Shown here: positions 57,827 through 64,000 of the stretch, one piece after another
Numbering within the stretch: position 1 is the first letter of the stretch
Layout of the letters: each line of letters opens with the position of its first letter
Origin: DASQFQ01 sp038238015
GTDB lineage: Bacteria; Actinomycetota; Thermoleophilia; Solirubrobacterales; Solirubrobacteraceae
Length of the DNA: 64,000 nucleotides
Assembly (NCBI GenBank): GCA_038238015.1
Contig: JBBRYA010000012.1
Location: 1 to 64,000, forward strand
Direction: 5' to 3'
Notes under the pieces: model-generated
Seen by the model: the letters and a program-made list of their open reading frames with translations, nothing else
Database searches by the model: none
Told to the model about the DNA's origin: nothing
Position numbers and translations under genes: made by a program

Positions 57827-57832
57827 AGGCTA
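57827..57832 (-). promoter_or_regulatory. Possible internal -10 element (TAGCCT)
   Basis: TAGCCT ends 10 bases before ATG 57816 of the RND gene, in the only sizeable gap of the Mce operon. It may give the RND gene a promoter of its own. Confidence 0.3.
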
Positions 57833-57841
57833 CCGGGACCC

Positions 57842-59440
57842 CTACTTGGCCTTGACGTGGGGGTACTGCGTCGTCTCGCCGCCGTAGTTGTACGGCGCCT
57901 GCTTCTTGCACGGCGGAGCGGGGACGCCGGAGGTGACGGGGAAGGCGAACTGGTTGATCTGCTGGATCAGCTTGTCGACCTGGGAGGTGAGGGACGAGAG
58001 CGGGTTGGCAGGCGTCGGCGGGACGGTCGGCACAGCGGTCGGGACCGGCACGACCGAGGGCACCGGAACGGGCAGGCTCGGCACGGCGGTCGGCACCGCG
58101 AGCGGCGCCCCGCCGCCCGAGGGCGCCGTGCCGATCGTCGGGATCGCGCGCCCGCAGTGGCGCGTCTCGTAGGACTCGAGGCCCGAGGCGAGCTTGGTGA
58201 AGTTGCCCGGCAGCTGGTACGGGTTCGTGCGGTTGGAACCGATGCGGCGCGGATAGGCGGCGAGGTTCTCGGGGTTCAGCGGGTTGGTCGTGCGCAGGTA
58301 GTGCAGCCGCGTGCCTGGATCGAGCGCCTGGGTCGTCGAGGCGGTGTTGGCGAAGAAGGCGTTCAGCTCCTTCTTGTAGAGCCCGAGGAAGTCGAGGATC
58401 GGCACCAGCTGGCGGCCGGCCGGATCGATCTGGCCGAGCAGCGGGCGCAGGTCCTTGAGGGTGCGCTGTGCGGCGGGGAAGCCTGTCTTCGACGCCGTGA
58501 TCAGCGGGTCCAGATCGCGGAAGAACGCCTTGAGGTCGGGGGCGAGCCCGGAGAGGTCCTGGAGGGTCGGGCTCAGCTCGCGCGCGGCCGGGCGCAGCTG
58601 GGAGACCAGCGGGTCGGTCTTGGTGGCGAACGTGCTCAGGCGGTCGAGCGTCTGGCGCGACTCGCGCTCGAAGGTGGGCAGGGCCAGGAAGGTGTCCTTG
58701 AGCTCCTGGTCGCGATCGGCCGTCGTCTGGAACACCTTGTTGGAGTTCTGGATCAGCTCGCGCAGCTGCCCGTCGCGCTCGGTCAGCGCGCTGAACACGA
58801 CGCCCGTGTTGGAGATCAGGCGCTTCACCGCGCCCTCCTGGCGGTTGAGGATGTCGACCGCCGTGCTCGCGTCGTCGGCGAACGGCGCGAGGTTGCCCAG
58901 CGCGTCGTTGATGTCGCGCCCGTGGCCGTCGATCGCCCTCGCCTGGGACTGCATCCAGACCTGGAAGGCACGGCGCGTCTTGGGGTCGAAGGAGCGGTAG
59001 ATCTCGTCGAGCTCCACGGTCGGGGAGATCCGCGACGTGGCGAGCCTCCCGTTCTCGGGGATCGACTTGGCCGACTTGGTCCCCGGGGTCAGCTCGACGT
59101 AGGTCTCGCCGAGCAGCGTCTTCTGGCGCAGGATCGCCTTGGCGTCGGAGGGGATCGGCGCGTAGCGCGACTCGATCTGCATCAGGACGTCCGAGCGCCC
59201 GGTCCGCTTGTCTGGCGTGATCGTCTTGACTTTGCCGACCGGGACGCCGGAGATCCGCACGTCGGCCTCCTTGGCCAGCTGGGTGGCCTCGGCGAAGGAT
59301 GCGCTCATCCGGTAGCCCTTGGGCTTGAGCGGAATCGGGCCGCCGAAGGCCAGCCAGAGGAACAGCAGCAGCCCGAAGCAGGACAGCGCGAAGACCGCCA
59401 TGATGGCCACGCGCCCGGGGGTCATGCCGCGCTTGTTCAT
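57842..59440 (-). CDS. Mce-family protein (last of the operon)
   Basis: A 532-residue Mce protein: N-terminal anchor (VAIMAVFALSCFGLLLFLWL), MCE domain about residues 38-120 with VRISGVPVGKVKTI and the hallmark LLGETYVELTPG, a long helical region, and a Pro/Val-rich C terminus (VPVPSVVPVPTAVP) before a CKKQAPYNYGGE end. Mce proteins form hexameric tubes that guide lipids from the outer envelope to a YrbE-Mkl ABC transporter. It starts TGATG-overlapped with the upstream mce gene. Confidence 0.93.
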   Translation of the reverse strand: MNKRGMTPGRVAIMAVFALSCFGLLLFLWLAFGGPIPLKPKGYRMSASFAEATQLAKEADVRISGVPVGKVKTITPDKRTGRSDVLMQIESRYAPIPSDAKAILRQKTLLGETYVELTPGTKSAKSIPENGRLATSRISPTVELDEIYRSFDPKTRRAFQVWMQSQARAIDGHGRDINDALGNLAPFADDASTAVDILNRQEGAVKRLISNTGVVFSALTERDGQLRELIQNSNKVFQTTADRDQELKDTFLALPTFERESRQTLDRLSTFATKTDPLVSQLRPAARELSPTLQDLSGLAPDLKAFFRDLDPLITASKTGFPAAQRTLKDLRPLLGQIDPAGRQLVPILDFLGLYKKELNAFFANTASTTQALDPGTRLHYLRTTNPLNPENLAAYPRRIGSNRTNPYQLPGNFTKLASGLESYETRHCGRAIPTIGTAPSGGGAPLAVPTAVPSLPVPVPSVVPVPTAVPTVPPTPANPLSSLTSQVDKLIQQINQFAFPVTSGVPAPPCKKQAPYNYGGETTQYPHVKAK

Positions 59441-60777
59441 CAGCCGCCGCCGTTCGGGTCCTGGGAGGACTTCGGGCAGTTCTGCTTCGGGATGTTCAGT
59501 AGCGTCGTGAGCACGCCCAGCAGCGGGTTGGCCTGGGAGACCTGGTCCAGGACGGGGACGTCCTGGCAGGTGGTGACGAACAGGCCGCGGCGGATCGGGC
59601 CGTGCGCGTCCTGGGTGCTGAACACCGTCGGGGCGAGGTGGTTGGCCCACGACAGCCAGAACAGGAAGCCCTCCTCGGTGCCGGGGGGGTTGTAGGCCAG
59701 CGTGTTGAAGAGGTTGTTGACCACGGTGAAGGTGCGCGAGAGGTCGGGCGTCGCCGCCGCGAGGTCGCGCAGCGCCGGGCGCAGCTCGCGCACCGTCGGG
59801 CGCGCCGCCCGCGTGAAGGGCCGGATCTCGTCGCGGATCACCGGCGTGGTCTCGCGCAGGAACGGGCGCGTCTGGCGCAGCGCCGGGCCGAGCGCGCGAG
59901 CGCCCGGGCGCAGAGCCGAGAGCGTCGGGCCGAGCTGGTCGGCGAGCTTCTTGGCCTTGCCGAGGCCGGTCTGGGTCGCGGTCAGGCTGGAGGGCAGCTG
60001 TTGCAGCGTGGAGCGCAGGTTCGCGTCCTGCTTGGCGAGGGTGGCGAAGACCGCGTTGGAGTTGTCCACGAACTGCGCGAGCTGGTCGTCCTTGCTCCCC
60101 AGCTCGTCCATCAGCAGCGACAGGTTGTGGACGACGCGCTTGATGTTCTGGCGGCGCTGGGTGAGCGCGCCGAAGAGCTGGCGGCCGTAGCGGGCCGAGG
60201 GCTCGATGCGCCTCAGCGTGTTGGCCAGCGCGTGCCCGTTGGCGCCGCGCAGGCCCTCGGCCCCGCCGTTGAGCAGCACCACGAGGTAGTCGCGGCTGTC
60301 GGAGTCGAGCGCCGCGAGGATCTCGTCGAGGTTGACGTCTGGGAGCGTCTGGCTGACGGGGATCGTCCCGCCGTCCTTCAGGCGCCCGGCGCGCGGGTGG
60401 CCCGGCTCGAGCTCGGCGACCATGTCCTTGAGCCCGGTCTTCGGGCGCAGCAGCACCGTCGCGTCCTTGTAGACGCGGCCGTAGCGCGGCTCCATCCGCA
60501 GCGTCAGCACGGCCTTGCCGTCCTGGAGCGCGACCTTGGAGATCTCGCCCACGTTGACGCCGGCGATGTTGACGGTCTGGCCCTGGCCGGGGGTGACGGC
60601 CTGCGCCGTCGACAGCTCGGCCTTGACCACGAAGAAGTCCTTGCCGACCAGCGGCACCCAGCCGGGCAGCGTCAGGCGCTGGTTGGTGAGGATGACCCCC
60701 GCGACGCCGAGCGAGATCACGAACAGCCCGATGATCGCCACGAAGTCGAGCAGGTGCTTGCGGACCGCGGTCTTCAC
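59440..60777 (-). CDS. Mce-family protein
   Basis: A 445-residue Mce protein with an N-terminal anchor (FVAIIGLFVISLGVAGVIL), an MCE domain with VNIAGVNVGEISKVALQDGK and the tube-loop segment TGLKDMVAELEPGHP, then a helical region with RRIEPSARYGRQLFGAL and TVRELRPALRDLAAATPDLS. GTG 60777 overlaps the preceding mce stop (GTGA). No lipobox is seen. Confidence 0.92.
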   Translation of the reverse strand: MKTAVRKHLLDFVAIIGLFVISLGVAGVILTNQRLTLPGWVPLVGKDFFVVKAELSTAQAVTPGQGQTVNIAGVNVGEISKVALQDGKAVLTLRMEPRYGRVYKDATVLLRPKTGLKDMVAELEPGHPRAGRLKDGGTIPVSQTLPDVNLDEILAALDSDSRDYLVVLLNGGAEGLRGANGHALANTLRRIEPSARYGRQLFGALTQRRQNIKRVVHNLSLLMDELGSKDDQLAQFVDNSNAVFATLAKQDANLRSTLQQLPSSLTATQTGLGKAKKLADQLGPTLSALRPGARALGPALRQTRPFLRETTPVIRDEIRPFTRAARPTVRELRPALRDLAAATPDLSRTFTVVNNLFNTLAYNPPGTEEGFLFWLSWANHLAPTVFSTQDAHGPIRRGLFVTTCQDVPVLDQVSQANPLLGVLTTLLNIPKQNCPKSSQDPNGGG

Positions 60778-62237
60778 TTCGTCGCCTCGCTCGGTCCCTT
60801 GGCCGCCGCGGGGCCGTTGAGGTTGGGCGGCGTGCTCTTGTAACACGGGACGTCGCGCCGGTAGGGCGGGCGCTTGCCGGGGTAGCGCGGCTGGCTGCCG
60901 ATGATCGGCGCGGCGGCGGAGCCGACGAGCTGGCCGGTGTCGGCCTTCGGGTCGCCGAGCGCGACGGTCTGCGTCCCGCCGCCGGGCTGGAAGCGCACGT
61001 ACATGCCGTTGCCGTCGAAGTTCTGGCCCTCGCCCGCGAGCCCGACCAGGGCCCAGAAGAACTCCTTGTAGTTCTCCGCGCCGGAGTTGAACTGGTCGTT
61101 GATGACGACGTTGCCGGTGGGCAGGATGTCGTCGCGGGCGCACAGCGCCGTGTCGTTGATCTTCGGCAGCAGCTGCAGCGAGCTGTCGGTGACCCGGGCG
61201 AGGTCGCGCGTGGCCGGCGAGAGGTCGCGCGCGAGCCCGCGCAGCTCGTTCTGCGACAGCAGCTTGCGGGTCTGCGCGATCCACGGGAAGGAGGCCTTGA
61301 TCGTCGCCGGCGTCTCGCGGACGCCGGGCAGGATGTCGCGCGCGAAAGCGCGCGTCGGCGGGAAGGCCCGGTTGAGCGAGGTGAGCGCGCTGTTGGCGTT
61401 CTCGAGCGTCGGCGCGAGCTCGTGGATCGAGCTGCGCAGGTTGCCCTGTTCGCTGGCGAAGGAGTGCATCGTGGTGTTGAAGTTGGTGATCAGGCTCTTG
61501 AGCACGGACTCGTTGCGGATCAGCGCGCCCGTGGTCGCCGCGGTGCCCTTGATCAGGCGCGCCACGTCGGTCTCCGGCTGGGTGCCGAGCAGCGCCTCGT
61601 TGACCTGGGCCGAGGAGCGAAGGGCGGCCGGAGAGTCCTTGTAGGCGTCGTTGAAGGACTCGGCGCCGGTCTGCCCGCGGGCCGAGGGATCCGCGCCGGC
61701 GTTGTCGGCCGCTGTGGGCTTGGAGTTCAGGCCGGTGGCCAGGCCGTCTAGCACGTCGCGCAGGTCCTGGCGCGTGTCGCTCTGCAGCGCGGTCAGCACC
61801 TGGTCGAGCTGCACCGGCGTGGCGGTGCGCGTGACCTTGATCGTGTCGCCGTCCTCGAGCACCGGCGAGGAGGGCGTGCCCGACTGCAGATCGACGAAGA
61901 AGTTGCCCTCCAGGAAGATGCGCGGGCGGATCTTCGCGGTCGCGTCCTGGTGCAGGGGCAGCCCGGCGTCGTTGATCTGCATGGTCACCACGGCCTGGTC
62001 GGTGCCCTCCTGGGGCTCGACCGACTTGACCTTGCCGACCTCCACGCCGGCGATCCGGACGGGCGACTTGGGGCGCAGCGAGTTCGCCGAGGTGAACACC
62101 GCCTTGACCTCGAACCCGCGGGTGAAGGGGATGTCCTTGGTGAAGCCGAGGAACACCGCGGCGATCACCACGATCGCGGCGATGAACCCCAGGGTGGCCG
62201 GGCTGCGGCCCTTGCGGCGGCGGCGTGTGGAGGCCAT
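60774..62237 (-). CDS. Mce-family protein
   Basis: A 487-residue Mce protein: basic start (ASTRRRRKGRS), anchor (LGFIAAIVVIAAVFLGF), MCE domain with VRIAGVEVGKVKSVEPQEG and FLEGNFFVDLQSGTP, then helices and a C-terminal domain with ARDDILPTGNVVINDQF and NGMYVRFQPGGG, ending in a Cys-containing tail. ATG 62237 shares one base with the previous TGA. It is part of the same translationally coupled series. Confidence 0.92.
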   Translation of the reverse strand: MASTRRRRKGRSPATLGFIAAIVVIAAVFLGFTKDIPFTRGFEVKAVFTSANSLRPKSPVRIAGVEVGKVKSVEPQEGTDQAVVTMQINDAGLPLHQDATAKIRPRIFLEGNFFVDLQSGTPSSPVLEDGDTIKVTRTATPVQLDQVLTALQSDTRQDLRDVLDGLATGLNSKPTAADNAGADPSARGQTGAESFNDAYKDSPAALRSSAQVNEALLGTQPETDVARLIKGTAATTGALIRNESVLKSLITNFNTTMHSFASEQGNLRSSIHELAPTLENANSALTSLNRAFPPTRAFARDILPGVRETPATIKASFPWIAQTRKLLSQNELRGLARDLSPATRDLARVTDSSLQLLPKINDTALCARDDILPTGNVVINDQFNSGAENYKEFFWALVGLAGEGQNFDGNGMYVRFQPGGGTQTVALGDPKADTGQLVGSAAAPIIGSQPRYPGKRPPYRRDVPCYKSTPPNLNGPAAAKGPSEATK

Positions 62238-63637
62238 CAGGGCGAGCCCTCCGTCGAGCTCGGCTCGTTGCCCGGCGCGTGGCCGATGATCGTCTTGCCC
62301 TTGGCGAAGGTCTCGTTGCCCGACTCGCACTGGTTCGGCTCGCCCGGCGCGGCGGTGTACGGGTAGGGGTTGGTGTGCAGGTGGTTGTCCACGCTCGGGC
62401 CGTCGGCCGGCTTGGAGGACGGGCCGCCCTCGTTGTTGGGACCCTGCGGCGTGGCGATGATGATGAAGCGCTGCCACGTGCCGTGGACGTCGCCCTCGGA
62501 CAGCAGCGAGGAGACGTTGCGGAACCAGAGCGCGAGGTAGTTGCACTTGATCTGGGTCGGGGCGAGGCTCTGCAGCGTCGGGTTCAGGGTGTCCAGCACC
62601 TCGGTGGTCCGCCGGAGCCCGCGCGGCACGACGGGGTCGTTGGCGAACGAGCGCAGCTCGGTCAGCAGCGAGGACAGGCGGCGGTTGAAGGGCGGCGTGC
62701 GCAGCAGCGTGCGGCGGCCCACGACGAAGGCGCCGGCGATGTCCGGCGCCGCGGTGCGCAGCGCCCGCACGCCCGGGCGCAGCTCGCGGAAGAGCCCCTC
62801 GGTGTTGCGCAGGAACGGCCGCTGGATCGGGAAGGAGCGGATCGCGGCGTCCAGCGCCGGGCGCCCATTGGTGATCGAGTCCTGGATGTACGGGCGCGAG
62901 ACCTCGCCGAGCGCGGTGAACGTGGTGTCGAGGTTGTCGAACAGCGACGCCTGGGTCTCCGCGGCCGGAGCCACGATGCGCGCCGCGTCCCCGAGCGAGG
63001 AGAAGAAGCGCTTGAGGCCCGTGCTCGGGCTCGACAGGTTCTGGGCGACCGGGACGATGTCCTGCAGCAGGCTCGGGAAGGCGCCGAGCGCGACGTTGAT
63101 GTCCTTGCCGCGGCCGGCGAGCGCGTCGCCGAAGCCCTGGAGGTTCTTCTGCATCGCGGGGCGCGTCTTGTCGTCGAACATGTTGATGAACTCGTCGAAC
63201 TCGACCTCGGTCGGGCGCGACGCCGACACGGGGATCGTGCCGCCGTCGGCGTAGCCGTCGCGCGAATGCCCGCGCGTGATCTCGACGTACTTCAGGCCGA
63301 GCGCGGACTTCGGGCGGATGATCACCGTGGAGTCTTTGGGCAGCGGCATCACGTCGCGCTGGAGCTTCAGGCCGATCACCGCGACGCTCGTGCCGTCGGT
63401 GCGGCGCTTGGTGGTGATGGTGTCGACCGCGCCGACGCGGCTGCCGCCGATGCGCACCTCGTTGCCCTTGACGAGGTTGGCCGCGCTGGGCGCCTCGGCC
63501 TTGAGCAGGTAGGTCGGCACGAACGGCAGCCCGGCGTTCGCGTTGTAGGACAGGAACACCGCGACGAGCACCACGAGCGTCGTGGCGGCGCCGATGAGGA
63601 CCGGGTTGCCGGCGATGCTGGAGCCCTTGTTCCTCAC
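62237..63637 (-). CDS. Mce-family protein
   Basis: A 466-residue Mce protein with the anchor PVLIGAATTLVVLVAVFLSY, MCE domain including NEVRIGGSRVGAVDTITTKR and ALGLKYVEITRGHSRDG, a helical region (GRRTLLRTPPFNRRLSSLLT) and a Cys-containing C-terminal tail (EPNQCESGNETF). GTG 63637 overlaps the upstream stop (GTGA). It appears to be the second mce gene visible, counting from the right edge. Confidence 0.92.
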   Translation of the reverse strand: MRNKGSSIAGNPVLIGAATTLVVLVAVFLSYNANAGLPFVPTYLLKAEAPSAANLVKGNEVRIGGSRVGAVDTITTKRRTDGTSVAVIGLKLQRDVMPLPKDSTVIIRPKSALGLKYVEITRGHSRDGYADGGTIPVSASRPTEVEFDEFINMFDDKTRPAMQKNLQGFGDALAGRGKDINVALGAFPSLLQDIVPVAQNLSSPSTGLKRFFSSLGDAARIVAPAAETQASLFDNLDTTFTALGEVSRPYIQDSITNGRPALDAAIRSFPIQRPFLRNTEGLFRELRPGVRALRTAAPDIAGAFVVGRRTLLRTPPFNRRLSSLLTELRSFANDPVVPRGLRRTTEVLDTLNPTLQSLAPTQIKCNYLALWFRNVSSLLSEGDVHGTWQRFIIIATPQGPNNEGGPSSKPADGPSVDNHLHTNPYPYTAAPGEPNQCESGNETFAKGKTIIGHAPGNEPSSTEGSP

Positions 63638-64000
63638 TGGCCGTCCTTGCCGAAGAGGTAGTCCATGAGCGGCTGGCTCGTGTCGGGCGCCGCGGCGGCG
63701 GGGGCCTTGGCGGCAGCCGGGGCCGGCGCGGCGGCGCGCTTGGCCGGGGCGCGCGTGCGCTTGACGTGGGTGGGCTGCGGGGTCAGCACCGGCAGCGGCG
63801 CCGCGCTGTCGGGGTTCTTTCCGGCCAGCGCCGCGCGGGTGCGCGCGAGGATCGGATCCGACGTGGACTGCGCCGAGGCGGCCGTCGCGGCCGCGCCGCT
63901 GTTCGTGGACGCGGCGTACTTGGCCTCGCACCCGGTCACCGGCGTCGTGTAGTAGGAGGAGCAGGTGTTGAGGATCAGGCGCGCGCGCAGGTAGTGGCCG
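63634..64000 (-). CDS. Mce-family protein, C-terminal part
   Basis: The gene enters from the right edge; only the last 121 residues are visible. The sequence begins GHYLRARLILNTCSSYYTTP, then VTGCEAKYAAST, which fits the disulfide-bearing C terminus of Mce proteins, and continues into an Ala/Pro-rich low-complexity tail (APAKRAAAPAPAAAKAPAAA) ending DYLFGKDGQ. It overlaps the next mce gene by GTGA. The MCE domain and any YrbE permease genes lie outside the window. Confidence 0.75.
   Translation of the reverse strand, partial: GHYLRARLILNTCSSYYTTPVTGCEAKYAASTNSGAAATAASAQSTSDPILARTRAALAGKNPDSAAPLPVLTPQPTHVKRTRAPAKRAAAPAPAAAKAPAAAAPDTSQPLMDYLFGKDGQ

Noticed and set aside
1..64000. tRNA genes, rRNA genes or CRISPR arrays
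   Set aside because: No cloverleaf-like segment, rRNA core sequence or regularly spaced repeat was noticed on reading; a covariance search would be needed to exclude a tRNA fully.

Overview
The window is very GC-rich and gene-dense. Many genes overlap by ATGA, GTGA, TTGA or TGATG junctions, and GTG and TTG starts are common. The gene content fits a Gram-positive actinobacterium, probably class Thermoleophilia (Solirubrobacterales): an Mce-type lipid import operon with an RND/MMPL partner, a mycobacterial-type integration host factor paralogue, sarcosine oxidase genes, a class I HMG-CoA reductase, and several small conserved membrane proteins. The taxonomic placement is inference; no rRNA or other marker gene is present. 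I saw no tRNA, rRNA, insertion sequence, prophage or CRISPR array.

Region 1 (1-2.7 kb): the start of a secreted calcium-binding-type protein running off the left edge, a carboxymuconolactone decarboxylase-family protein, a relic of another gene, and an acyl-CoA dehydrogenase behind a TetR-type operator. Region 2 (2.7-15.9 kb): an IclR regulator followed by one long + strand operon that appears to demethylate glycine betaine to glycine. It encodes a betaine-homocysteine methyltransferase-like enzyme, heterotetrameric sarcosine oxidase in order soxD-soxA-soxG-soxB, formate-THF ligase, a cyclodeaminase/cyclohydrolase, a second flavin amine oxidoreductase, a fused homocysteine methyltransferase/SAM methyltransferase, and a nitrilase-type amidase. 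SoxA carries cysteine sets for two iron-sulfur clusters. Region 3 (15.9-34 kb): mostly housekeeping and envelope genes, including cax-terC, an aldo/keto reductase, an ArsA-type ATPase, secreted proteins, HMG-CoA reductase, a MoxR/VWA pair and a divergent SDR/TetR pair.

Region 4 (34-41 kb): an adenylate cyclase gene and an ECF sigma gene, each broken by one missing base, followed by a membrane protein and a SIMPL protein; then a TPP riboswitch with a three-gene thiamine-precursor ABC transporter, and an AlkA-type glycosylase. Region 5 (40.5-43.5 kb): a serine-palmitoyltransferase-like enzyme divergent from a GNAT acyltransferase and a fatty acid hydroxylase, a set that suggests sphingolipid synthesis. 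Region 6 (43.5-49.5 kb): a LacI regulator, amidohydrolase, thiol dioxygenase and convergent hyuA-hyuB. Region 7 (49.8-53.9 kb): an IHF-like protein, a VOC protein, conserved small membrane proteins, an aminotransferase and a structured intergenic element. Region 8 (53.9-64 kb): a - strand operon of at least five Mce proteins, an RND transporter, a redoxin-like protein, a B3/4-domain protein and a heme-binding-type protein.

A theme across the window is a TANNNT -10 hexamer ending 6-10 bases before the start codon, often of the form TAG-N-N-T and with no Shine-Dalgarno sequence. This implies many leaderless transcripts. In some cases the TAG stop codon of the upstream gene forms the first half of the hexamer.
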